From Solirubrobacterales bacterium (GTDB lineage Bacteria; Actinomycetota; Thermoleophilia; Solirubrobacterales; 70-9): DNA of 38,839 nt. The notes under the pieces are model-generated. The model was given only the letters and a program-made list of their open reading frames with translations, was not told the origin of the DNA and searched no databases. Location of the stretch: positions 1 through 38,839 of the forward strand of contig WHSW01000012.1 in assembly GCA_009379895.1 (NCBI GenBank), given 5' to 3'. This document shows, piece after piece, positions 17,744 through 25,257 of this stretch; the first letter of the stretch is position 1; the number at the start of each line of letters is the position of its first letter. The position numbers and the translations under genes are program-made.

Positions 17744-18651
17744 TGTCGCCCCCCGTCGCAGACGATTCGGCAAACGTCGAATCGCGCGTGGTGTGGCTGT
17801 TCGGGTCTCCGCGCAGCGGCAGCACGTGGCTGGTCCGGATGGCGGCCGATCATCCCTCGATCGTGACCATGAACGAGCCCACGATCGGCTATCACCTGAG
17901 TCCCTTCCTCTGCAACGAGCCGGGCTATCGCACCGAGGATCTGGAGCTCAGCACATTCACGCTTCGCCGGGTGGTCGAGGATGACCCGCAGAGGTTCTTC
18001 TCCTCGCAATACGCCGATGTCTGGGTGCCGAGCCTGAGGCGGCTCCTCAACGATCGCCTCATGGCTCACCTGGAGCGCGAGCTGGGCGGGGCAGGCCCTG
18101 GCGACGCCCTCCTTCTGGTCAAGGAGCCGAATGGATCCCAGTCGGCGGACGTGATCATGCGCGCCCAGCCCACGGCGCGGCTTCTCTTCCTGCTTCGAGA
18201 CGGCCGCGATGTCGTCGACTCCGAGCTTGCCTCGTTCCTCGTCGGGGGCTGGCAGGAGCGGCACTTCCCCCATATGCACGGCATCGGCGAGGCGGAGCGA
18301 CTCGACTTCGTGACCCGCTCCGCCCATCAGTGGCTGTGGCGGACCGAGGTGGTCGAGGCCGCGTTCGCCGCGCATCGCGGGCCCAAGCACATGCTCCGCT
18401 ACGAGGATCTGCTGCGAGAGCCGCAGCGGGGCCTGGGCGAGCTCCTCCGGTGGCTCGGGGTCCCACGCAGCGAGGCCGAGGTGGCGGCCGCGGTCGAGCG
18501 ATTCTCCTTCCAGCGACTCGCGAAGCGCGGCGCGAATCAGTTCAACCGCTACGCGACGCCGGGCGCCTGGCGCGACAACCTTCGCCCCGATGAGCGTACC
18601 GCGGTGGAGGACATCCTCGCGGCCAAGCTGCGCGAGCTCGGCTATGCATAG
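17743..18651 (+). CDS. Sulfotransferase
   Basis: I chose ATG 17743 (MSPPVADDSANVESRVVWLF) from the TGATG overlap with the GT2 gene; the longer upstream frame is a shadow. The protein has 302 residues. VVWLFGSPRSGSTWLVRM (16-33) is the 5'-phosphosulfate loop and LLFLLRDGRDVVDSELASF (147-165) the 3'-phosphate motif. It ends with the PGAWRDNL, LRPDERTAVEDILAAKLRELGYA pattern shared with the protein at 24281-25252, its paralogue (LWRQNLSPEEQRIAEDIMGDRLAELGY). This C-terminal signature is common in actinobacterial sulfotransferases. The last 10 bases overlap the 3' end of the convergent methyltransferase gene. Confidence 0.84.
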   Translation: MSPPVADDSANVESRVVWLFGSPRSGSTWLVRMAADHPSIVTMNEPTIGYHLSPFLCNEPGYRTEDLELSTFTLRRVVEDDPQRFFSSQYADVWVPSLRRLLNDRLMAHLERELGGAGPGDALLLVKEPNGSQSADVIMRAQPTARLLFLLRDGRDVVDSELASFLVGGWQERHFPHMHGIGEAERLDFVTRSAHQWLWRTEVVEAAFAAHRGPKHMLRYEDLLREPQRGLGELLRWLGVPRSEAEVAAAVERFSFQRLAKRGANQFNRYATPGAWRDNLRPDERTAVEDILAAKLRELGYA

Positions 18652-19385
18652 CGGGCGCGGCTCGGTCGCAGCCAGTCCCTGACCGCCTCCCGCTCGTTTG
18701 CGATCAGCTCCGGCATCTCCTCCCGGTGGGCCGAGTAGTAGTCGAAATCCAGATCGCGATAGGTGGCGACGATCTCCGGCAGCTCGGCCTCGAGCTGTCG
18801 GTTGCGGCTATCGAGCCTACGCACCAGGCACAGGCCAGTCGGAGCCGTCGGGACGGCGACCATCTCGAGGTCCGGCCGCCGGCGGCGAAGTGCCAGCACC
18901 GCCTTCCAGACGTCACCGCAGTAGAAGTCCGTCGTCCGCTCTCGGCTCGCCGTCGCCGCGTCGAGCGGGATGCAATCGTGCAGGAGAATCACCGTGCCGG
19001 CAGCGGAATTCCTCTCCACGTTGACGAGGTCGCCCAGCACCTGCTCAAACAGATGGAGGCCGTCGATGAACGCCAGCTCCACCGGTCCGCCCAGAAGCTC
19101 GCGAAGGTCGTAACGCGCGAAGAACTCGTCGCTGGTGAGCTCGTAGATCTTCTTCTTCTCCGAGAGCTCGTGCTGGATGTGCGGGCTCGGATCCACCCCG
19201 ATGCACGGCGTGTCCGGTTGGGCCTGCTCGAACGAGACGCCCTTGTCAACCCCGATCTCGACGTAGTTGGCCGGATCGAGGATCCGGTGGATCCACCTCA
19301 GCACCTTGTAATAGGCGGGGCCCGGCATGACCCGCAGAGATTGGTTCAGGTGCTCGGCGAATGCCGGCCGATCCACGCTGGTCAT
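18642..19385 (-). CDS. Class I SAM methyltransferase (Methyltransf_24-like), second tandem copy
   Basis: I chose ATG 19385 (MTSVDRPAFAEHL) from its ATGA overlap with the upstream paralogue. The protein has 247 residues. NYVEIGVDKGVSF (40-52) is SAM motif I, CIGVDPSP (61-68) carries the motif II acidic residue, VELAFIDGLHLFEQVLGDL (102-120) and TVILLHDCIP (131-140) follow. The overall pattern is that of Methyltransf_24-type enzymes found in glycan clusters. It is strikingly similar to the protein encoded immediately upstream, down to the ending EIVATYRDLDFDYYSAHREEMP. The 3' end overlaps a convergent sulfotransferase by 10 bases. A glycan hydroxyl is the likely substrate; this is inferred from context only. 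Confidence 0.8.
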   Translation of the reverse strand: MTSVDRPAFAEHLNQSLRVMPGPAYYKVLRWIHRILDPANYVEIGVDKGVSFEQAQPDTPCIGVDPSPHIQHELSEKKKIYELTSDEFFARYDLRELLGGPVELAFIDGLHLFEQVLGDLVNVERNSAAGTVILLHDCIPLDAATASRERTTDFYCGDVWKAVLALRRRRPDLEMVAVPTAPTGLCLVRRLDSRNRQLEAELPEIVATYRDLDFDYYSAHREEMPELIANEREAVRDWLRPSRARYA

Positions 19386-20176
19386 GAGGCCGCTTCGGCG
19401 ATCCGGCTGTCCTGGCGACGCTCGCGCGACGCAACGGGCGAACGCCGCCGCAGCCAGTCTCCGACGGCCCGTCTGTCGCTGGGGATCTCCGGTGGCATCT
19501 CTGCCCGGTGGGCCGAGTAGTAGTCGAAATCCAGGTCGCGGTAGGCGGACACGATCTCGGGCAGCTCCTTCTCGAGCCGCCGGCTGCCGGCGTCCAGACC
19601 GCGCACCATGCAGAGGCCGGTGGGGGCGGTTCGCACCGTCATCATCTCCAGCTCGGGTCGCCGGCGCCGCAGCGCCAGCGCCGCCTTCCACACGTCGCCG
19701 CTGTAGAAGTCCATCGTTTGCTCGCGGCGGGAGGTTGGCTCGTCGAACGGCAGGCAGTCGTGCAGGAGGATCACCGTGGCGGGGTCGGAATGGCGCTCCA
19801 GGTGGACGAAGTCGCGCAGCACCTGCTCGAAGAGATGCAGGCCGTCGATGAACGCCAGCGCCACCTTCGCGCCGAGGAGATCGTCGAGGTCGTGGCGGGC
19901 GAAGAACTCGTCGCTGGGCAGCGCGAAGATCCGGGTGTCCGGATACTCCGTGTGGAGCATCGGGCTAGGGTCGACGCCGATGCGCCGGGTGCCCTCGAGC
20001 GCCATGCGCAGCGAGACGCCCTTGCGGACCCCGATCTCGACGTAGTTGGGTGGCCGCAGGATCTCGTGGATCCACCTCAGTACGAGGTAGTACCCCGGTC
20101 CGGGCAGGCGCCGGCGCGTCTCCGCCAGCTGCTCGTCGCGCTGCGCCTTGCGTTGTGCCTCGTCGACCGCGTCCAT
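19382..20176 (-). CDS. Class I SAM methyltransferase (Methyltransf_24-like), first tandem copy
   Basis: I chose ATG 20176 (MDAVDEAQRKAQRDEQLAE); the longer frame would run into the divergent promoter region. The protein has 264 residues. NYVEIGVRKGVSLRMAL (44-60), RIGVDPSP (65-72), ALAFIDGLHLFEQVLRDF and TVILLHDCLPFDEP mirror the downstream copy, with an extra charged helical N-terminus and an Arg-rich tail. The two are translationally coupled by ATGA, so a tandem duplication followed by divergence is the simplest history. They may methylate two positions or two sugars. It is divergent from the triple-domain gene at 20280 across ~103 bases. Confidence 0.8.
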   Translation of the reverse strand: MDAVDEAQRKAQRDEQLAETRRRLPGPGYYLVLRWIHEILRPPNYVEIGVRKGVSLRMALEGTRRIGVDPSPMLHTEYPDTRIFALPSDEFFARHDLDDLLGAKVALAFIDGLHLFEQVLRDFVHLERHSDPATVILLHDCLPFDEPTSRREQTMDFYSGDVWKAALALRRRRPELEMMTVRTAPTGLCMVRGLDAGSRRLEKELPEIVSAYRDLDFDYYSAHRAEMPPEIPSDRRAVGDWLRRRSPVASRERRQDSRIAEAAS

Positions 20177-20279
20177 CTCGCACTCACATGATGACCGTCC
20201 CGACCCGGGGCCGTAGCCTCGACGCTGGACGAGGGATCTAACGGCCGCACCGTGCTGCCAAGCTACGGCCCAAGCCACC

Positions 20280-22880
20280 ATGAGTCGCCCCCGATTCGAC
20301 AGAGCAGCGCCTGGGTGCGGCGCGGAAGGCCGAGCGGCGAAGGCGAGCCCGGATAGCCGGGGGCCGGCGGGCGAGGAATCGCCGGTCGAATCCTCCGAGG
20401 GGGCGCTCGAGGGCCACGCGGCGCGGGCCGCTCGCCGCTACCTCGACCTGCTCCGCGACGCCTTGCTCGACCAGCACTACCTGGAGAACGAGCTGCGCAT
20501 CCAGCACCTGCTGGAGTGCGTGGGCGCCGGCCGCGAGGCCGACCCCGACAAGCTGGCCAATCCGGCCCGCCACATGGTCGGCCCCCTGCGCCGGCTCAAG
20601 CAGGAGAGGCAGGCCGGCCAGCTCCCCGGCGGTGAGGCGGAGGCGGCGGCCAGCCTGGAGGCGCTCGCCTACGCGCAGGTCGGCCGCACCCGCCTCGATC
20701 ATCTGGAGTCCTGCCTGGCCGCGATCCGGGACGACGGAATCGCGGGGGACCTGGTCGAGTGCGGGCCCGGCCGCGGCGGCGCCGCGATCTTCATGCGCGG
20801 CTTTCTCGAGTCCCACGAGCTGGTGGGGCCCCACGTGTGGGTGGCCGATCGCTTCGAGATCCCCGGCGCTCGCGAAGCCGACGGGCACTGGAGGCTGCCG
20901 CTCGACGTGAACGCGATGCGCGAGGGGTTCGCGCGCTTCGGGCTGCTCGACGATCGCGTCTCGTTCCTGCAGGGCCCGCCGGCGCGCACGCTCGCCGAAG
21001 CCTCGCTCGGGGAGGTGGCGCTGCTGCGGGTGGACGGCCACGACCCCGACGAGGTCACCGCGATCCTCGACGCCGTCTACGACAGGGTCGCTGCCGGAGG
21101 CTTCGTGATCGTCGACGACTACGGAGCAATGGGCTGCGGACCGGCGGTTGATCGGTTTCGCTCCCAGCGTGGCGTGGTGGAAGCGCTCGATCGGGTCGAC
21201 TGGAGCGCCGCCGCTTGGCGCAAGGCCGCGCCGGCCGGGGCCGGGTCGCCCACGGCCGTGTCCGCGTCTGGGATCGACGGCGCCGGGACGAGCGCGCCCG
21301 CGACCGCGACCAAGGATCTGTCGGTGGTGGTCGTCGTCCACAACATGCGCCGCGAGGCGGCCCGGACCCTGCACTCGCTGTCGCGCGCCTATCAGCGCGG
21401 GGTCGAGGACCTCGACTACGAGGTGATCGTGGTCGAGAACGGCTCGGATCCCGAGCAGAGGCTCGGGGCCGAGCTCGTGCGGAGCTTCGGTGAAGGGTTC
21501 CGTTACATCGACCTCGGCGAAGAGGCGGCGCCGTCGCCCGCCCCGGCCGCCAATCGGGGGATCTCCACCTCGAGCGGTCGCGCCGTCGCCCTGATGATCG
21601 ACGGCGCCCACATGCTGACGCCCGGCGTCCTGCGCCTGGGCATGCTCGGCCTGTCCACCTACGCGCCCGCCATCGTCACCGCGCGGCAGTGGTACGTGGG
21701 GCCCGGCCAGCAGCCGCAGATGGTCGCCGGCGGCTACGGCCGCGAGCTCGAGGATCGTCTCCTCGCTCAGATCGATTGGCCCACCGACGGATACCGGCTG
21801 TTCGAGGTCGGGCACTTCATCGGTAACCGCGACTGGTTCGACGGAGAATGGGAGAGCAACTGCATCTTCGTCCCCGGGACTCTCCTCGAGCAGGTCGGCG
21901 GCATGGACGAGAGCTTCTCGATGCCCGGAGGCGGGTTCGTCAACCTCGACTTCTTCGAGCGGATGGTGGGCTCGCCGGGGGTGAACCTCGTGACGATCCT
22001 GGGTGAAGGCTCGTTCCATCAGGTCCATGGCGGGACGACCACCAACCTCGGCGCGGCGGACGAGCTCGACGGCCTTGTCAAGTCCTACGAGGACCACTTC
22101 GCCGAGCTGCGGGGACGCCGGTTTCAGGTGCCGCCCCAGCGGGCGCACTATGTCGGCAGCCTGCCGCCACCCGCCCGCCGAACCAGGGCGCGCCGCATGA
22201 GCAGCGCCGAGAGCTTCAGGGCCGCCCACGCCCCGGCGGCCGACCGGCGACCGGTCGATCCCATGCCCGTGCCGGAGGAGCTGGGGGCCGAGTTCAGCGA
22301 TGCCTTCTGGCGCAGCGGGGAGTGGCATCGGACGATGTGGTTGGGCAGGGCGACCCACAAGGCGCCGACCGATCTGCTCGCCTACCAAGAGCTCATCTTC
22401 CGCCTCCGCCCCGACTGGGTCGTGGAGACGCGAACGGGCGCGGGCGGGCGGGCCCTGTTCTTGGCCTCGATCTGCGACCTGATCGACAACGGTCGCGTGC
22501 TCTCGATCGACGATTATCCGCTCGCCGATCCCCCCGACCACCCGCGCATCGCCTACCTGCGCGGTGACCCCGCCGCCGAGCGCAGCGCCGCGCGGGCGAG
22601 CGAGATCGTCGGGGCGCGGGCGAGGGCCCTGGTCATCCTGGGAGCCGCCGTGGGCCCTCAGATGATCGCCGCCTTCCGCAACTACGCGCCCCTGGTGCCG
22701 GTGGGCTCCTACGTGGTGGTCGAGGAGACGATCCTGGCAACGGTGTGGCCCGGCTTCGGGTCGACTCCGGCGGCGGCGGTTCAGAGGATCGTCGACGAGG
22801 GTGATTTCGCCCGCGACCTGTCGCTCGAGCGCTTCGCGCTCAGCTTCAACGCCGGCGGGTTCCTGAGGCGGATCCGGTGA
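20280..22880 (+). CDS. Triple-domain protein: TylF-type O-methyltransferase / GT2 / CmcI-like methyltransferase
   Basis: This 866-residue protein has an ATG start. Residues ~50-315 are TylF-like: GDLVECGPGRGGAAIFMRGFL (156-176), ADRFEIPG, LLRVDGHDPDEVTAIL (248-263) and VIVDDYG (276-282). Residues ~345-610 are GT2-like: LSVVVVVHNMRREAARTLHSL, VIVVENGSD (382-390) and ALMIDGAHML (437-446) in the DxD position, then GGMDESFSMPGGGFVNLDFFERM. Residues ~660-866 follow the cephalosporin-hydroxylase/rhamnosyl O-methyltransferase (CmcI) pattern: TDLLAYQELIFRLRPDWVVET, GAGGRALFLASI, GRVLSIDDYP and PVGSYVVVEE. In the last domain the glycine before TGAGG is Arg (ETRTGAGG) and the usual LDSDH metal region reads LGAAVG, so it may be inactive. 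The stop overlaps the next GTG by 4 bases. Confidence 0.8.
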   Translation: MSRPRFDRAAPGCGAEGRAAKASPDSRGPAGEESPVESSEGALEGHAARAARRYLDLLRDALLDQHYLENELRIQHLLECVGAGREADPDKLANPARHMVGPLRRLKQERQAGQLPGGEAEAAASLEALAYAQVGRTRLDHLESCLAAIRDDGIAGDLVECGPGRGGAAIFMRGFLESHELVGPHVWVADRFEIPGAREADGHWRLPLDVNAMREGFARFGLLDDRVSFLQGPPARTLAEASLGEVALLRVDGHDPDEVTAILDAVYDRVAAGGFVIVDDYGAMGCGPAVDRFRSQRGVVEALDRVDWSAAAWRKAAPAGAGSPTAVSASGIDGAGTSAPATATKDLSVVVVVHNMRREAARTLHSLSRAYQRGVEDLDYEVIVVENGSDPEQRLGAELVRSFGEGFRYIDLGEEAAPSPAPAANRGISTSSGRAVALMIDGAHMLTPGVLRLGMLGLSTYAPAIVTARQWYVGPGQQPQMVAGGYGRELEDRLLAQIDWPTDGYRLFEVGHFIGNRDWFDGEWESNCIFVPGTLLEQVGGMDESFSMPGGGFVNLDFFERMVGSPGVNLVTILGEGSFHQVHGGTTTNLGAADELDGLVKSYEDHFAELRGRRFQVPPQRAHYVGSLPPPARRTRARRMSSAESFRAAHAPAADRRPVDPMPVPEELGAEFSDAFWRSGEWHRTMWLGRATHKAPTDLLAYQELIFRLRPDWVVETRTGAGGRALFLASICDLIDNGRVLSIDDYPLADPPDHPRIAYLRGDPAAERSAARASEIVGARARALVILGAAVGPQMIAAFRNYAPLVPVGSYVVVEETILATVWPGFGSTPAAAVQRIVDEGDFARDLSLERFALSFNAGGFLRRIR

Positions 22881-23632
22881 GCGTCGCGGGCCCCTCGCGG
22901 CGCTACTTCTTCGTCCACATGCAGAAGACGGCGGGGATCGAGCTTCGCCGACGGCTGATCCGTCACTTCGGCCGGGCGGCCGTCTACCCGACGCACAGGA
23001 TCGACGGAGGCCATCGGATCGAGGCCATCATCTCGATCGATTACCTGCGCGAGCGAATGGCGGCCAGCGGCGATCGGATCGAGGTCATCATCGGCCACTT
23101 CCCGCTCTGCACGACCGAGCTGCTGGAGGGGCAATTCGCGACCCTGACCGTGCTCAGGAACCCCGTCGAGCGGACTCTCTCCTACCTGCGGCACCACCGA
23201 AAGAACAACCGCCGCAACCGCGACAAGTCGCTCGAGGCGATCTACGCCCAGCCGTTGCACTTCCACAACTTCCTGCAAAACCACATGACGAAGATGCTCT
23301 CCCTGACCCCGGGGGAGCTGACCGCGGGCATGCTGACCCGCGTCGAGCTCAATGACGAGCACCTGGACCGTGCCAAGGAGGCACTGGCCAGGATGGAGGC
23401 GGTGGGGCTTCAGGAGCGCTTCGAGGAGTTCTGCGACGAGCTCGGCGCTCGGTTGGGCTGGCGGCTGGGTGAGCCGGGGAGGATGAACACCACCGCTCCG
23501 GTCGAGGTTCCCGACGGCTTCCGCGCCCGGATCGCCGAGGACAACGCGCTCGATATCGAGTTGTATGAGTTCGCAGAGGGCCTGGTCAGTCGGCGGCCGA
23601 CCGCGCCGGCATGCCGACCACCGTCGTGTTAG
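22877..23632 (+). CDS. Sulfotransferase family protein with altered phosphosulfate loop
   Basis: This is a 251-residue protein whose GTG overlaps the upstream TGA by 4 bases. It is a clear paralogue of the protein at 6676-7422: YFFVHMQKTAG, RHFGRAAVYPTH, IDYLRERMAASGD, TLTVLRNPVERTLSYLR (the 3'-phosphate site, 89-105) and the C-terminal FRARIAEDNALDIELYEFAEGL. The loop after KTAG reads IELRRRL where the paralogue has GSLRRRL, so the usual Ser/Thr of the 5'-phosphosulfate site is lost. This could weaken or abolish PAPS binding. The last 47 bases overlap the convergent acyltransferase gene. The fold call is good; the activity is doubtful. Confidence 0.74.
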   Translation: MSVAGPSRRYFFVHMQKTAGIELRRRLIRHFGRAAVYPTHRIDGGHRIEAIISIDYLRERMAASGDRIEVIIGHFPLCTTELLEGQFATLTVLRNPVERTLSYLRHHRKNNRRNRDKSLEAIYAQPLHFHNFLQNHMTKMLSLTPGELTAGMLTRVELNDEHLDRAKEALARMEAVGLQERFEEFCDELGARLGWRLGEPGRMNTTAPVEVPDGFRARIAEDNALDIELYEFAEGLVSRRPTAPACRPPSC

Positions 23633-24104
23633 GCGGCACGTCGTCGAGCACGACGGCATTGACCCCGACGCGCGCGTTGGCGCCGATCTCGATCTCCCCC
23701 ATGACCTTCGCCCCCGTCCCGATGCGGGCACCGGAGCCGATCTTCGGCCCGATCACGCTGCGACCGATCGGTCCCACCGTGATCCACGGGCTGAGCGTCA
23801 CGCCCGACTGAATCTCGACCAGGCCGAACACCACGACCTGCCCGTTGGGGATGAACACACCGGGATGGACCACGGCGGTGTCGGTGATCGAGACCTGGGC
23901 GGACACCATCGCAAGTCGGTGCGCGAGCCACGGGAGCACCGGGATGCCGCGCGCCTTGAGACTCGCCTTCATCCGGTACGCGGCGAGGGCCAGGAAGGCG
24001 TCGCTTTCCAGCATCAGCCGCAATACCTGCACGATGGAGTCGAGCCGAGAGCCAAACCGGTCGCGCTCGCCGCGGAAGGCGGTGGTGACGCGGGCATCCG
24101 CCAT
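23586..24104 (-). CDS. Left-handed beta-helix acyltransferase (serine acetyltransferase-like)
   Basis: This is a 172-residue protein. I chose the ATG at 24104 over the in-frame ATG at 24116 because GGAGG lies 5 bases before the former and nothing suitable precedes the latter. Residues ~15-65 are helical, as in CysE-type proteins. From ~70 there are hexapeptide repeats (ITDTAVVHPGVFIP, VIGPKIGSGARIGTGAKVMGEIEIGANARVGVNAVVL in pieces) and the ending DVPPNTTVVGMPAR, which is diagnostic of this fold. The DHxTG-type catalytic histidine stretch of serine acetyltransferases is not evident; the nearest His is VVHPG at 79-81. O- or N-acetylation of a sugar is plausible from context. The 3' end overlaps a convergent gene by 47 bases. 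Confidence 0.78.
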   Translation of the reverse strand: MADARVTTAFRGERDRFGSRLDSIVQVLRLMLESDAFLALAAYRMKASLKARGIPVLPWLAHRLAMVSAQVSITDTAVVHPGVFIPNGQVVVFGLVEIQSGVTLSPWITVGPIGRSVIGPKIGSGARIGTGAKVMGEIEIGANARVGVNAVVLDDVPPNTTVVGMPARSAAD

Positions 24105-24109
24105 CAACG

Positions 24110-24114
24110 CCTCC
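24110..24114 (-). promoter_or_regulatory. Ribosome-binding site deciding the acyltransferase start
   Basis: GGAGG on the minus strand is placed 5 bases before the ATG at 24104 and inside the alternative start context. It supports initiation at 24104. Confidence 0.6.
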
Positions 24115-24280
24115 ATGAACGAGGGGTTGCGGGAGTAGAGCTGCTGAACTTTCCCTTGCCGTCGGCGGCGGTCTGCGCAGGGCTCGAGTCGTTCAAGTGG
24201 GGGGATCCTAGCCCGGGGTCGGCTCGCGGGGCTCGCGGAGCTGGACGCCGGCGAGCGCGCCGTCAATCCAGTCGCCCCCG

Positions 24281-25252
24281 CTAGGCCGGGTAGCCGAGCT
24301 CGGCGAGCCTGTCGCCCATAATGTCCTCGGCGATCCGCTGCTCCTCCGGCGAGAGGTTCTGCCGCCACAGTCCCGGGCTGGCGGCCCTGGCGAACTCGCT
24401 TGGCCCGGTTGGCTCCTTGACACCGAAGGCATTTTCGCGGACGGCTGACTCCAGGGCGGCGACGTCGCGCTTCAGGCCGATCCATTCGCACAGCGATCCG
24501 AGCTCGCCAATCGGGTCCGCGAGCAGCTCCTCGTAGCGGACCATCCTGCGAAGCTCCGGTGGCTGAGCGCGCCACGCCCGCCGGCACGAATCGGTCCCGC
24601 AGGCCCACTCGATCGACTTCCCCCGCACGAAGTCCAGCCGATCGGCGTCGCCCGAGATCAGGGGCTTCGTGATGCGCGTGAACCAGGAGCCCGCCTTTGC
24701 GGCGTGGATCAGCGAGTCGATCACATCGCGGCCGTCGCGGACCATGAATACGAGACGCGAGCGCGGCAGGAGCGACATCGTGATCGGCGCTGCGTAGGAG
24801 GCGCCAACGTCCTTGATCACCACGGCGGGATCGCCGGCGACCGGGAATCGGGTCGCGGCGCGCTCGAGCACGGCGTGGAGGCGAACCAGCGCGAAGCGCC
24901 GCAGCTCCGGCCGCCACGCGTCCTCGAAGTGCCTCGACATCGCGTAGTGGGCGTCGGGGGTCCAGAAGGAGTTCACGGTCGCCGGGACGTACTGCCCGTC
25001 CTTGCGCTTGATCGGATCGCCGGTTCGCGGCGCGAGGTGGTGGCCGAGCAGGAACTCGTTCACCGGGAGCGCGTCGACAGGCGGGCCCCCCCGAGCCGCG
25101 GCCGGCAGGCTGAACCCGAGCCCGTCCTCGGGCTCGAGCGCCAGCGGATGGCACAGCAGCCGCAGCAGCCAGGTGCTCCCGCTGCGAGTTGAGCCGAAGA
25201 TCCACGCCAGGCGCGCCTCGAACGCATCGTCGTCGAAGGCAAGCTCGCCCAC
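24281..25252 (-). CDS. Sulfotransferase
   Basis: I chose GTG 25252 (MGELAFDDDAFEARLAWIFG), which begins 5 bases after the stop of the upstream glycosyltransferase; the ATG of the longer frame lies inside that gene. The protein has 323 residues. LAWIFGSTRSGSTWLLRLL (15-33) is the 5'-phosphosulfate loop and RLVFMVRDGRDVIDSLIHAAK (166-186) the 3'-phosphate motif. VVIKDVGASY (144-153) fits the conserved KD/KE substrate-side segment. The C-terminus LWRQNLSPEEQRIAEDIMGDRLAELGYP is shared with the 17743 protein. It forms one minus-strand operon with the three glycosyltransferases, suggesting that their product is sulfated. Confidence 0.83.
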   Translation of the reverse strand: MGELAFDDDAFEARLAWIFGSTRSGSTWLLRLLCHPLALEPEDGLGFSLPAAARGGPPVDALPVNEFLLGHHLAPRTGDPIKRKDGQYVPATVNSFWTPDAHYAMSRHFEDAWRPELRRFALVRLHAVLERAATRFPVAGDPAVVIKDVGASYAAPITMSLLPRSRLVFMVRDGRDVIDSLIHAAKAGSWFTRITKPLISGDADRLDFVRGKSIEWACGTDSCRRAWRAQPPELRRMVRYEELLADPIGELGSLCEWIGLKRDVAALESAVRENAFGVKEPTGPSEFARAASPGLWRQNLSPEEQRIAEDIMGDRLAELGYPA

Positions 25253-25257
25253 GGCCC

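Noticed and set aside
16106-17773. 555-codon open frame on the minus strand
   Set aside because: It mirrors the GT2 gene at 16163, whose motifs are clear; the low-complexity Arg/Gly/Pro composition is typical of a shadow.
20238-22541. 767-codon open frame on the minus strand
   Set aside because: It is antisense to the triple-domain protein, has no recognisable motifs, and is a by-product of G+C-rich third positions.
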